Positions 31,226 to 44,198 are shown, counted from the stretch's first letter. The stretch is DNA of 64,000 nucleotides from Pomacea canaliculata (GCF_003073045.1 NC_037597.1:4770717-4834716); one strand, 5' to 3'. Notes: generated from the sequence alone by a model not told the origin. Numbers and translations are program-made.

Positions 31226-34200
31226 CGGAAGCATTTTTACAGGTGTGCCTATGACCCTGCCTTTCGTTATATTTACAAATATTTTATGTAACACTGTTTG
31301 TCTGCTCGTCTGTATGTCATCGTGCTGGTTCATTCCAGTATCCATCCTTTCCTTTCGTCGTTCCAGAATAACAACATCAAAAGCAATATATCTGTCTGTC
31401 ATTCCACAACCTCGAGGACTGCTGAGACTTTCCCACATCACACAACGTGAATCCCATCACATGGTGAACTCCCAACATGCACACAGCATCGACTTCATTG
31501 TCCAGTTGTTGTATTTTTTTTTTTTATTCGTTCGCCATTACCTTCGGTCGCCAAGCGAGACTCGTTCAGACAGAGTCTTTTGTGCACGCGAGGACGTCTT
31601 GAGATAAGGCCCGGCAACATTTCTCCTCGCTTTACACCTTTTGTTCTCGCCAGCTCTCAGCACGCGGCCAGAAGCCGCCATGGCGCACTGGATGGCTGGC
31701 TGTCTGGCTGGTCTGGTCCGTAAGAAACGCTTGTTGGCCGCACACAGCCCTGTCTCCATCTTCCCGTCCTCCCCCCATTGACGACCATATTTTTCTTCCC
31801 TTTAAGGTGTCAATTTAGAAAGCTTTGTTGCAGTCCCCCCCTGTCTCGTGTCGCCTTGCCGGAGCTCCAATGTCTTGGAAACTATCGTGGGCACAATTGA
31901 AGCAGATCTCTTGGTATTCCAAGCGTATTTCCGACACGTCAAAGCTCTTCTGTAAAAGAAAGATTTTCTCTTAGAGGGAGATAATAATCTTCCATCGATC
32001 TGCGGGCAGTTACGGGTCTTGTTATACTCCATCTCAATTTTCTTAACATGTAATGCGGGAGGGCAATTCTTTCTTTCTTTCCCTCTTTCTTTCCGCATTA
32101 ATTTTTTTTCCTAGTTACATTGTCTGCGTGAAATCAGAGATAATGTCTTTCTTTCGTTCTTACTCTGTTACTCCATTTTTCTCCATTTATATTGTCTGCA
32201 TGAAATAAGAGATTAACTCTTTGTTTGTTTCTTTTGTTAGACATTTTTTTGCCAGTTATATGATCTGTGTGAAACTAGAGATAGGCTCAATTAAGTTTAA
32301 CTTCTTGGCAAGTGCACACAATGATCAGTTTTCGGTAAGAACTAGCAAGAGAGGAGGGAAGTCGGTAACAACATACTTTTTACAGACAAACATAAAGGTA
32401 ATGTGTGTATTACAGTTTATTTCAGAGGATGTATCATCGTCCTGGTCTTTAGTGTGTCGGTGATGCTGTCGACAGATTTTTGGGAATCCAGAGTTTTTTT
32501 AGCTGTTCTATGTTCGAGGGAAGAGGTCATTTTCCAAATAGCTGGCTGTCAGTTTTTCTCCAGACACCTGTCTACTCATGTGGGGTAATAATACTAGAGA
32601 CTCCTGATTCTTCTGCATTTTATTTTAACAGAACTAAGCCACCATCTGTTTTTCTGAGGACAACAAATATTTGTGTGGATGTCTTGGTATAGATAAGCTA
32701 TCAATTTTAAAATCTTTGTAGTGCTTCAACGTGGAACTTGGCATGGTCTATTTGAATCCAAGAAATGTTTTCATCTTGGAAATTAATTAAATTACATGAA
32801 TTAGTATTAATTAATTGTTTTCCGATTTCATTCCTGTGTCTTCTACTATCATGTTTATCAGCGCCCTGCACTTCCCCAACTGGTCTAACAGCTTCATGAT
32901 GGGAACCATTCCACGATTTACGTTTTTCTTTTGCGTGGAGATATTTCTTCAGTTCTTTCTATCTCTTCAAACTTCATCAACGAGAACCTCAACAGTCTGG
33001 CTTTGTGAGGCAATGCTGCGACTGGGTGATGTCCACCAGATGACTGGCAACTGCCTGGCATGTCAGGGCAAGAGGAGGCAAAGACGCAGGCACAAGGGAA
33101 CTTGGACATCGGTCTTACAATAATATACTCGCCCGTCATTTCCAGATGTGGATGGCGTCCTTCTGCTTCAGTGTCTTGGTTACCTACCCCCACCTTCCAT
33201 CCAAGAACATTTTTTTTTTTTCTTCCCATCCCCCTCTTCCCGAAGGCGGCCATCACGGAGCGGCAAGTCATCTCTGTGATCTGCACGCGCACACCTTTCT
33301 AATCCACCAACAATCGGCCCTTGTGGTGCATGTGCGTGCGGTAAGATTCGGCGGGCTGTCCAAGATCTGGAAATAATTTTTAAAAAATAGTATTAAAAAA
33401 AAAAACCTCCTGGCAGGAAAAGTCGCGAGAGATGGCGATAAGTATCTTTGTTGGACAGTGACAGCAGCGTGGGACGCAAGACTTGTGTCGCACGAGGAGG
33501 AGGAGGGAGGAGGATAGGACTGGTAGGGGGTGCAGGCCGCGTGTTGGAGATGGCCCGATAAGCCACTCGCCCCAACAATTTTCTTTTTAACCGCACGTGG
33601 AGTTTTAGAGTTGCGGGTATAATTTGGGGGAAAGGGGAGGGTAGTGGATCTAGCGGCCATTTCCCTGCCGTCTCCGTACTAGGTCTGGCTCCGTGCAAGT
33701 CTCGCCGTACAACACGCACAGTCAAGGGTACTTAAGTCTCCAGGGTTCCCTCCCCTACCCATAATCCACCCTCGCACAAATCTCCACCACCATCCTCTCC
33801 TCCTCCCCCAACTAACTTCACCCCACACTCTCACCCACTCATCCACCCACCGTCCTGTGGGCTTCTGCGGTTTAGGGTTCATCAGTCTACACAGACCTGC
33901 CCACACGATGGTCGTGGTCGTGTGATTGATGGCATGAAAGCTCGAACCCAGGCTTAGCTGTCCTCGCAGACTTCTGCTGCAGGCGCTTGACACGAAGGTG
34001 AGCGGCCTTGACAGACCAAAGCAAACAGCTCCAAGACAGACATGCGGGAGGGACGGTGGTGTGGTCGTCGTGCGGGTAATGCCACCGCTGCCCCGACAAC
34101 CACCGGCTGGCACTGACGGGGGGAAACGCGTGTTTATCATGCGTAAACTCAGATAAACCCTTTTTCTCTTGTGTGTGTGTAAACCTACGCTTGCGGGCAG

Positions 34201-34317
34201 TGGGAGGGGAGGTTGGGGCTCGGGGGAAAGGGGAGAAGAATTGGGGGAAAGTGGGACCACAAAGAAAGATCGATAACTCGGATAACTTGTAATGGAGCGG
34301 TAGTCTTTCTTTTGTTG
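31226..34317. other. Non-coding region, no gene recognised
   Basis: Overlapping open frames on both strands (for example - 33679-34260) arise from C/G-rich low complexity and show no domain. A strongly G-rich tract lies at 34202-34256. Confidence 0.4.
34202..34256 (+). other. G-quadruplex-prone tract
   Basis: Repeated runs of three to five G (GGG, GGGG, GGGG, GGGGG, GGGG, GGGGG, GGG) with short loops. Confidence 0.6.
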
Positions 34318-34324
34318 TCACTGA

Positions 34325-34480
34325 TACAGTGAGGATTGGCTGTCCTGGGTTCACATCTCATCTCAGACAGGTTGTTCCTTTCTACCTGTGGCTCCCGTTT
34401 ACAGAGGTGAGTGCTTTGCCATGATGTAGCCCTAGTTGCTGTCTCTTCCTCTTTCTCTTCCTCTTCTCTTCCTCGCCGCC
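34325..34480 (+). mobile_element. 5'-truncated tRNA-derived SINE (family A)
   Basis: It begins exactly where similarity to the 31115-31225 copy begins (ATACAGTGAGG, inside the tRNA-like head). It passes through box B-like GGGTTCACATC, then TTTCTACCTGTGGCTCCCG, GCTTTGCCATGATGTAGCCC and TAGTTGCTG, and ends in a CT-rich stretch. TCACTGA occurs on both sides (34318-34324 and 34481-34487), a probable 7-base target duplication. Its GTGAGTGC is an internal SINE sequence, not a splice donor of a gene. Confidence 0.65.
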
Positions 34481-37450
34481 TCACTGAAGCATTATAAAAC
34501 AGGATGTACACAGACTTCACAGACGTATCAAAACTAGTCACGGGGAATCATCACAACTGATGAAGGATACCACAGAGAGTAGCATTAACTACTCACTAGG
34601 TGGCGCGGATTGTTTCTGTTTTTCAAATGAGGCTCAGTAAAGGTTTTACCTCCCAAAATCTGAGTAAATTAGTAAATTAACTTCGAGGTGCCAGGTAACA
34701 AACATCCACATAAACAGAAAGAAGCAAAACCTGCGATTTCACAGTTTCATTAACTTTTCTCTTCCAGCTCTGCCATTGGTTGTAGCCATGACGACGTAAA
34801 CGTATCCATGACGTCACCGCCTTAGACCTCGTTGTGGTTATCTAACTCTAACAGAAAGAAAATGCTAGACGTTTAACAATGCAGCGCTAATTATAGTAGC
34901 TAAGCCGGCTAAGTGTTTAAAAGGTAAATTTGAGGACAAGGCTGGTCACAGAAGTTGAGAAACAAATAAACAAATAAACAACCAAACCGACAGACGTTTT
35001 AGTCGCGGAGTATTCACACTTCGCTGATGATGAGAACATGCGACCAGACGTAACCAGACACGCGACCTCGCGATCACAAAGCATGAAAGTCTCCGAACAG
35101 CAGGTGGTTGTTTGTTTATTATTTGTTCACTTGTTTGTTTGTTGTTGTTGATTTTTGCTCTCTCTCTACTACCATTCTTCACCTCGTCACAAACATCGCG
35201 CAGCTCGTCGTCTCATTAGTCACTTCTCTCGGCATCTTCAATCCCCTCTCCTCCCTCTCATGCTGCCACCCACCCCCCATCCAAACTCAGTGCATGGCCT
35301 CCCCTTTGTGTCTGTTGACAGCCCCCAGATGGCTGTTTCGTGTCTGCGGAGATTTAGCGGTAGACAGCGCCACACAGCGGCAGCACTCAAGACAAGGTGC
35401 GCCACTCCGTCACGCAAAGGCGAGCGTCTTTCATCGCCCAAGGCAACACACAGGTACGGTTCCAGTCACATCTAAAGACTGCGCGGCAGGTAATTTCTGC
35501 CGGCCCACAGGAACGACCGCGCATGCGCCTGAGCCGTGGTGGGGGCCACGTGGGCCAGAAGACGTAGCCGCCAGGACGTTTGTCGGACCCAGACCTCTGT
35601 TGTTCTTGATGGTCAGGTCTGTCATTGCTCTCGGCTTGGTGGGCAGGTATCAGAAAACTGTCATTTCACTCAAACTGTGCTAGAGTCTGTCATGTCTCCA
35701 GGTGAGAAATACAGAAAATCACAGACAGTGTCGGAGGAGAAGGGTTAATGGTTAGACAACTGATGTTTATAAAATTTTATTTTTAACCGGACAAATAAAA
35801 AAGAAGTTTGATGACGTGTGACAAAATTTTTATATGATGGTTAAACAAGAACTTTGCTCATCTCGGCCAAAAATATTTCTCCATATTTAATTAAAACATA
35901 ATTAATCTGGAAGGGAGGAGCTAAGTCTCTACCCGACATGCCTGATTAACGGGAAGCACATAGTCCAGTATATTAGGATGTTTTATAAATGTTCGCTGGA
36001 AGGGGAAATCAAATTTATCTGAAATAGAAACATATTTGATTATGGTATACCAAGTCCTGCTATTGCATCTTCCTTAAAAGGTTTACGTTACTGCAACGTA
36101 GTATGAACGTAATGGCGCCGTAACTTGCCCTGTATGACAGCATATCATTGTTTTATGAAGCATACTGTTAGTTGGCCCACTCCCTCCTAGTGCTAATTAA
36201 GCAACAAATACTTGAGGATAATTTCGTAGTTTGGACTATTGTATCTAATGTAACTCAGTTTCGAATTTTGCACTAATGAGCGAAAAAAAAAACCTTCATT
36301 CTATTTACCTGTTTTAGTCACCATTCTGGTCTCATTCTTTTCAGCATTTACCGTTGCCTCTGGTAAGAAACAAGGGTGATGTTTGATAACAGAATAAACT
36401 AACCATTATAAATTGTTTCTTTCTTTCTTTTCGATTCAATAGAAAGCCTTCGCGTAAAGGATCGAGTAGCTAACAAGATAAACATTTCGACTTGCACTGA
36501 CGAGGTGAAAGGGTGGCTTACCTGCCGACCTTCTTGATGCGGATGTTTGACTGTCATCTGCTCACCTGCCATCACAAGATCGCGGCTTCGATGTCCATCA
36601 CTTAAGACGCAGGCTGTGCGCTTTGTACATAAGGGCCAAAGGGATTTTATTTGAACATTTTGACTTAGGGAAAGCTGGGTTTAGTATTGTCTGTGTGCTT
36701 TCTTTACTCAAATGGTCTTGAAATATGTGTCAGCTCTACACTCGAGCAACAAGGCAAGGCTGTTCATAGACTCTATTCTCTATCAGGAGAAATCAGTGCC
36801 ATGCTAACAAAACTTATTCAGTTTGTTGATAAGAAATGACTGGTCCAGGTTCCCGAACATGATCGTTAGACTGCTTGCATCTCATCCCCTCAACCAGGTA
36901 ACAAACTCAGACCCTTGCCATCTCATTTCTCTTTCTTGTTCTGCTTTTAAAACAAACTAGAGATACGTTTCTTATCTTCAAAATACAGAATAAAAAAAAC
37001 TTCTTCAAAAGATGTGCTTACTTAAAAGTCTAATGTCTTGTACTACAGGTTTGGTGAGCCGTTTGAATTGTTTTCAGCCGTGTGTAGAAAATAAACAAAT
37101 AATAATATGCAAATATGTGTATAAGGGTGTAAAAAACAGCCATCTGCCAATGGCACCCTGTCACACCCGTGGAGTGGTTCTGGCGACCGACACAACTATA
37201 ACTACCGGCTTGCTTATAGAGCTGTCGTTGGCTGAGGACTGAGAAAAGGCGCTTTCCTTGCCCGCCGCTGGAAACAGAAATACAATTACACGGATCGATC
37301 CCAGACCCCCGCTCACCGCGACAAAAGACCGCGAGTGGCCGGCAGGAGGAGAGTGGCGGCCCTTTGATGCTGCACACGGGGCTAAATCACGCTTCCGAGA
37401 ACTTGGAAGCTCCTCGGGAGGAGAATTCCACAGAAGAAGGGGGTTTGCGA

Positions 37451-37468
37451 GGGTGGGGTGGGGTGGGG
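37451..37468 (+). other. Strong G-quadruplex motif
   Basis: GGGTGGGGTGGGGTGGGG: four G runs with single-base T loops, the most stable parallel-quadruplex arrangement known. Function unknown. Confidence 0.7.
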
Positions 37469-38837
37469 AAGTGGAAGTCATGGTGGTCACCAAGGTGCGC
37501 GCAGGTAACGGTTGACGGTGGGCGGTAACGATGTCAGTGTTACCTTAAGTGGACTCATAAAATCAGGAGGGAAGAGGGGTCAAGGTCAGGTACCTGGCAT
37601 GCAAGGGCCACCTGACCTCCCATTAACGGGTACATAGACGGGGTCTGTACTTGTGGAGTTCTGTCGGCAGCAACATGGTGCTGCTTCCAAATGAAGAATG
37701 AACAAACAAACAAACTCAGGAACAGGAATAAAAATAAAGTCAGTCAACGTTCAATAAAGTTTAATAAACATGACATGTCTTGGTTCTCATCGGGAAGGGA
37801 CAAGATGAAAAAAAAAAGAACGGGTGCAATATGGGGTGCACGCATCCAACACAAAAGAAGTTTCGGTACAAACCATCGAGACCAGACCCACCTCCAGTCG
37901 AAAAAACAACTTCGCTACTCTCCAACTGCCATAACATTTCCAAGGAGAACATTTTTCAATCCCTAAATAATCTCGACAAACGCATGAATTATTCCCGACA
38001 TTGTCCTTTTTCTCGACCTAAAAAAAAAAAAAGCCTTGCGGGCACTGGAAAGGGAAACACCTTGTACAGATTTTATTCACGTGATCAAAACGTCTCTGAA
38101 AGCCTGGCAGACGTTTGTCACTAAAAGGTTACACAGTGACACCTTTCTTTGCTCTCGTCCTCCTCCTCATCATCATCATCACCAACCATGGGATGCTGCA
38201 GCCAAAGATGTTCGATCCTCCACGCCAACAGTCGGTCTGTTTGAGATGTTGACACGTTTCTCGGTCCCCAGAGGTGAGCTGCTCCTCAGGCCTCGTTCTT
38301 TAATCAAATCGTGACGAAGTTTGCTTTATTGATGTTCTTTTTTCGGTGAAAGCTCGTGTTTACTATCCAGCAAGACGCTGTAATTGTTTCAAGAGCTCAG
38401 TAAGCGAGGGCTGTGGAAGTGATGCGATGTTGCGAGTCTTGCCGTGCTCCTTCACCTGTGTCTGAAGTCACTGGGAGAATGAAGAGGCTGCATGTGTGCC
38501 GAGGACACACAAAACACTTCTATGATTAATGGAAGTTCACCTTTTGAAGCTTTTCCCTCAACCTTGCTCACAGATAGCCGACCTTTCAAGCCAGCCTTCC
38601 TTTGTGTATTTTCGCTCTGTTTGTGTTTTCCCGCCTCGATGCGACACACCCAGTGAAGAAAGCAATCGTTGGAGAATTTTCTTCCTTAGGTCCATTAATT
38701 TTAGTTTTCTTTTTCATGCGACACGAATTTGAATGGAAGCAACACGGTCGTGATGAGTGGTAACTGACCTGTGACCTTGCCAACCATAGCTTGTTGTTTG
38801 TAAATATTTCTTGACAGCTATGCCTCGTTCGTCTGTA

Positions 38838-38891
38838 TTTTTTTTTGTTTTTGTTTTTGTTTTTGTTTTTTGTTTGTTTGTTTTTTTTTTC
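38838..38891 (+). repeat. (GTTTTT)n low-complexity tract
   Basis: GTTTTTGTTTTTGTTTTTG followed by GTTTGTTTG and a T run. Confidence 0.8.
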
Positions 38892-39936
38892 CAACAATGC
38901 CTCATTTTTCTTGTTTATTTTCTTGCCAACGATGAATTGACAGCATCGGCGACATCAGCATCGCCAGTCGTCTGCTCGTCAGAACCGACATTTGACATCG
39001 TCGTCGTCTTTGAGGAATTTGAGATGCATTCAGATTTATGTGTGCCACTCCGAAAACTTTCTTGTGATGCTTACCAACAAAAGACAACATGCTGGTGACC
39101 TTTATGTCGCAACTGTTTGTCTCTCATAGGACATCGTTCTGTTGGCGTCAATCGTTTTAGTTACAAAAACTATCAAAGAAAAAAACTAAATCCAAAAGGC
39201 TAACTCATAATCCAAACAGGTTAAAAAAAATACTGAAACGATTAATAGCAGAAATTGAATGGAAAGTAAAATTTGTTTTCCGCTAAAATGAATAATTCTT
39301 CAGGAAGCCATTGGCTAAAGTTAAAATGTATCCCAAGATTCGCCAAAGTCTATCCAACGGACGAGCTGAACTTGAATAGAAGATGCTTTCAAACTATTTT
39401 CACATTACAAACGGACAGACAAAATAAAAAAATCTCCTTCGATCGACTTTATTCCAGGAGAGGCATGTTGCCCCACACGACAGCAGCTGTAAACATCAGT
39501 GTCAACTCGCCTGTAACTCCTGGCTCCAGTCCCGCCATCTTACTCCTCATGCGATGCGTGCCTGTCATAAACTCCACCCCAACACTTTCAAACAAGGTGT
39601 GTAGCTTTCTCTCTCTCTCCCCCGCTCCCGCCATCATAACGGTCCTCAGACGCACGTGAATTCTACGTGCAACGTTGTAATTCGAGCCTCGTTCATCCCT
39701 CGCACGTGTTAGGCGCCGCCTGGCAGCGAGTGGCGCCCTCTATCGACCGAAGACACGGCTAGGGGAGGCAATCGAAGAGGTGAGCGCACGCCTGATCACA
39801 CGTTGGGGCCACCCTTCCTTCGTTTACACAAATCCCCGCCCGGGGCCTGGAGTTAGGGTCCCCGAGTCTTCCGTGAGCCTGCAGGCTCCTGGTGAATACA
39901 TCCACGTCCTGGGTAGCATCCACACACTTGCCGGGC

Positions 39937-39937
39937 G

Positions 39938-39981
<44 letters not shown>
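39937..39981 (+). repeat. (GTT)n trinucleotide microsatellite
   Basis: About 15 uninterrupted GTT units. It makes poly-Cys and poly-Gln runs in short open frames on the two strands; these are not genes. The flanking 39.8-40.03 kb sequence ends in AATAAACTTTTACTTTT and may be a retroposon, but no target duplication was found. Confidence 0.9.
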
Positions 39982-39983
<2 letters not shown>

Positions 39984-41266
39984 CTACCCATACGATGCTT
40001 GATAGCAACGTGAGACAATAAACTTTTACTTTTGGCGGTTATTATTTTCTAGTTTAAATCAGAAGGTGTCAAGCCGTGTCGTGATGTTGTTTTTTTTTAT
40101 TTCCTTTAAACCTAGCGGACATGGGCTTCGTTTCCAGAAATCTCTTTCTCTGTTTTTTTTTTTTCATCTCGATGAAAAAATACCCTTCTCTCTCTCTCTC
40201 AAATCTCTTCTCGTTGTCAGCTCTGCCATAACAACCTGGGCTCTATGTTGTCCGCATGTGAAGTTCGCTGTAAGATGGAAACCTCCCGTTACATGTCCTC
40301 CGAGTACAATGGGTTTTCGTCGAGGGTTTAGCTACATAGGCTAAGGTCAGAAACAGTTACTCTGATATTTACTGCCATAGAGACTAAAATGGTGGCTAGA
40401 ATTTAATTTACATTCACGAAGGATTAGACTTTGTATGTTTTAAATGAACTGCTACAGTCCGGCAGCTTTTGAGTTCTTTATACAGAGGAAAGATACTTGT
40501 ACTATAATGTTTTAGAAACTTTTTTCAATTTTTAGACATCCATAGGGACTCTTCATGATTCAAGGGTTGTTTTAAGAATATTGTGCTAGGCTTGAGTTCG
40601 AGTAAAAATTTAAAGAGTGAAAACTAGGTGAGATATCAAAATCTTCAGTTCCAGACCCAGGGGAAAAAAAAAAAGGACCGAGGCGAATTTTATCGACAGT
40701 CAGAATGTCTGCTCTACGAGGTCACGACCTCTGACCTTGTCATAGAGTCAGTACTCCTGCAGCTGAGCATACCACGCATGACGTAACAACAGCTGTACCT
40801 AAGTCGTGACGTGAGCACTATTACAGTCACGTACCACATCTGTGACATCACGATAGTTGTTTGCTGGTCCTCGCGTCCACAGACCTTGCCTCCCTTTGAC
40901 GATCGCTCTTTAGCTTCTTCGCTTGCGACCCTCCAGCGTCCCGGGGGGGTGAGTGGAGAGGTGGGGGAGGGCGTGCCGCGCTCTGTGTAACGGTCCCAGA
41001 GCGACTGGCCGCCTGCAGCATGGAGTAACGGGACACACGTGCCGCGAGCGGCGTTGACAACGGGACCCCGTGATTGCAATTTCTACAGACGGCGGCGGCG
41101 GGCCAAGAACCGGCGAGCGTCAGGATCGATCAAGAGATCGTGGGACAGAAACTTTACAAGTAAATAATGGCTGCTTGACAATCGGAGTGGGTATTGACTA
41201 CCTGTTCGCCCGTTGTTGCTGCTGCGCGGTTCCGCGGGGCCCACCTTACAGAGAAAGGTTCCCTCC
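39982..41266. other. Non-coding region, no gene recognised
   Basis: Unique sequence with several near-CRE motifs (TGACGTAA and TGACGTGA around 40780-40815). No coding exon recognised. Confidence 0.4.
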
Positions 41267-41499
41267 ACGAACTTGTATTACTGGACTGCTGGCAGACGAT
41301 TTTTCTAGCTAACTACTAAAACGAGGCAGGAGTGTACAAAGCTTCCGGTTTAGTCACATTTCAGATTAACTACTAAAACGAGGCAGGAGTGTACAATGCT
41401 TCCGGTTTAGTCACATTCATTGTTTAGGCTCGCCGAGACTGGCAAGAAGGTAAGCGTTGGTCTCGGCAGACAGACAGCAGTCCACCTTTACACATCCGT
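41267..41499 (-). mobile_element. 190-bp MITE family, copy 3 (inverted, with internal duplication)
   Basis: On the - strand it matches copy 1 end to end (ACGGATGTGTAAAGG to CAGTAATACAAGTTCGT). It is longer (233 bp) because a 57-bp internal segment (41311-41367), starting AACTACTAAAACGAGGCAGG, is duplicated in tandem from 41368. The outer 26 bases of the two ends are inverted repeats at 19 of 26 positions, including TGGACTGCTG. No clear target duplication. Confidence 0.85.
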
Positions 41500-41551
41500 G
41501 TTCGTTCGTTTGTGAGATTTCAGTTGGGATGTGAGTGCACGCGCGTGCATC

Positions 41552-41573
41552 TGTGTGTGTGTGTGTGTGTGTG
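41552..41573 (+). repeat. (GT)n microsatellite
   Basis: About eleven GT units. Confidence 0.9.
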
Positions 41574-41593
41574 ATGTGTTAGAGAAGAAGCCT

Positions 41594-41645
41594 TTAGTTT
41601 GGGTTTTTGGGTTTAGGCATCGGGTTTATCTCGGGTTAGGGTTAT
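41594..41645 (+). repeat. Telomere-like G-rich tract
   Basis: TTTGGG, TTTTTGGG, TTTAGG, CGGGTTT and then GGGTTAGGGTTA, which contains two exact units of the animal telomere repeat TTAGGG. Too short and degenerate to be a real interstitial telomere. Confidence 0.4.
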
Positions 41646-42344
41646 GATTTGATTAGGAGGAGTTTGTTTGTCTCTCTGTGTATGTGCGCATACGTTCGGT
41701 CCATGCATATAGTTTGTTCGTAAGTCTGTGTATACTTTGAAGCTGCTGGAGACAATCCATCCATTCTTATTACAAAGAAAAGTTGTCGAAAGACAGTGAT
41801 AACCTGATAGTGGGATACATTTGACATTACTAGTCATTGTAACAGTCCGCCACTAAATAATTCACACTCACCCAGAAGACGATAGTGTATAATTTTTAAA
41901 GAACACGGCTCGTGCATAATTTACGTCCTCCTTACGTTACGAAGACGGCAGCTTGACCAGCATTATCGTCTCACGTTGCATGTTGTCTGCGGGAATATAA
42001 GGTGTTGGAGTCCCTGGACTAGTGCATTTGTAATGGGCTTTCTGTGTAGTTCCTTCCACTGAATTTCTGCATGACTACAAGTGGAAATACGTTTGTTATT
42101 ACCGACAATCAAGCGGATGGGGGCTTCACGATTATGACGGACTGTCGCCAGACGAACAAAACAATATTTTAATTTTTTTATCTGCAGGTTAGTTTAGTCG
42201 CCACAGAATCGAAAACATTATTTGGGGCTTACAACTTAAAGCACTAGTTGGGTGTTAAATTTTTAAATAATTATTCAAAAGTAGATAACATAAAAAGAAC
42301 TCATAACACAGACACCAGGATGGTGCATAGAGACGTTGACATTG

Positions 42345-42400
42345 GCCTCAGCCAATGGGAGAGCTGGCAGGATATGTTAATTAGGCATATTGTGACGTCA
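42345..42400 (+). promoter_or_regulatory. CCAAT plus CRE promoter-like cluster
   Basis: CAGCCAATGGGAG about 40 bases before TGACGTCACGG (42393-42400), with TTAATTAG between. CCAAT plus CRE spacing of this kind is common in animal promoters. No transcript could be tied to it. Confidence 0.35.
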
Positions 42401-44198
42401 CGGTTGTTCATGAGGAGGTTTGCAGTGATATAGCGTGAAAATGGAAGACGAGTGTTCACTCAGATTTGGGGAAATAATATCTGGGCTTTCCTGATCATTA
42501 AAAAAATGTTGGCACCCAACTAGTCCTTTAAAAACCTCACATCGAGAAGAAAAGTCATCGATTTCTTTTCTATGCACCTTTCACGGTCTCAGTCTTCAGA
42601 TTCTCTGACGAGCAGACATGAACTTGCCTTCAAAGCTCGCTTTGTGTCATTCATGGGACAAACACGACGCTACATAATTAATTTTCTACAAATTAAAGAA
42701 ACCTTATCTCTAAAAGAACGTGCGACAGACGCGGAGTTTCTTGCTCGACACCCTGTCCTAGCACCCGGCCTCAGACTCCAGGCTTTGCACCTTCGAGCTT
42801 GTCTTCTGAAGTGTCAGATAGGATGTGCGTTGCCACAGCGACGAAACCGGAAGCCAGAGCGTGCAGGATCCTGTGCGTAAACGGCCATGGAACCGGGAGT
42901 CTTGAGGAAAGTGGTGCCTCCTGAGACCGACTTCCGGTTTTTGTCAATCTGCCTTATCCCCCCATTTCTGGGATTTTTTTTTTTTCTTCTTTCCCAGCCT
43001 TCCTTCCAGTCGCCGTAAGTGAAGGATGGTGAGAGGCCAGATAACACCGGAGTCGTGTCTCGGATGACATCATGCCATGACGATGGCGGCGAACGATGGT
43101 TGGTGATGACCTGGGATGTCTGAGCTGAAGAAGTAGTTTCAAGATTGTCGTTTCAAGGGAAACTTCTTTCCATCACAACAGCTACCTGATGATAATGACT
43201 CGATGACAAATGATGATAACAACGACGACAATGATGATTGACGACAACGAGAGGACCGATGAGGAGGAGGATCACAATATTTGTAAATTTGCATGAACAT
43301 TCATGTAAGGGTTCGTGGGGTGAGTGTTAAGGTTGAACGCCCACAGGGAAAGTGTACTAAAAAATCCTCTAGGGACATTGGACCATTGTTCTTTTCTCCG
43401 GAAGTAGCACACAATAGACTTAAGGACCTGCACAGCCTTAGCTTGTTCACGTGACTGTTTCGTTCTGTCCCACTAGTCTTGGCGGCTCCGTGTGTCCCAG
43501 TGCTGCCAGATACGAGTGGTCCTGCACGACACAAGTTGCGCCCCCACTCCACCCCAAGCCTCTGGTTACTTGCAAGTCAATTACCTGCGAAGGTGCGCAC
43601 ATAAAGCTTTTGGCTGTATTTGGTCGCCCATTACTTGCCTTCCGGTTCCCACTATCTTGCTGCACGAGCCATTTCAAGAACACACTCGCGTTCAGCTGCT
43701 GAGGCAGACCTGGGGATGCTGTTTCGATCAGAGAATTCATCGGGAATATTAAGACTCCGCAAGCTTGGGCGACATCTCATGTACTTCCGTCATGTTAGTT
43801 TTGTCTTTGAATTTCATTTTGGATTTTGTTAATTGTCTCGATCCGACGGTAAAGATTATGAATAAATCGCTGTAAGGTTGGCTGGATGCTACCATCATTA
43901 TGACACGGCGAAAAATAGTTCGATGATCGATACAAAAAGGTGAAAAGGTAAACAATAAGTGAACCTTTAAAAAAATAAAAACACAAAACAAAACAAAATA
44001 AACAGAAACTTGAAAAATGGTTGAAAAAAAAAGAACAGTGAAAGACCTGGGATGGCCTTTAGAGAGGTCAGCAAACCTCTCCTAAAAATGTCTTTAAATA
44101 GGAAAAAAAATCCCTCAAGATAAATACGAGGATTTAAATAAACTATATAATAATTTTTTAAGTTAAGAACCATTGCATAATAGACAAACAACATTTCG

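Larger units (their letters stand above)
34488..39420. other. Non-coding region, no gene recognised
   Basis: No coding exon recognised. A perfect CRE TGACGTCA lies at 34809-34816. The + strand open frame 35108-35683 is long but low in complexity at its start and shows no domain. A G-quadruplex-prone tract lies at 37451-37468. T/G-rich low-complexity sequence lies at 38838-38891. Confidence 0.4.

Noticed and set aside
33679..34260. 193-codon - strand open frame
   Set aside because: Pro/Ser/Arg-rich, overlapping other frames on the same stretch, with no domain, no flanking splice pattern and C/G-rich low complexity.
35108..35683. 191-codon + strand open frame
   Set aside because: It starts in a GTTTGTTT low-complexity run and overlaps frames in two other phases. 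The later part shows no domain I recognise.
39780..40018. Open frames with poly-Cys (+) and poly-Gln (-) runs
   Set aside because: They are translations of the (GTT)n microsatellite at 39937-39981.
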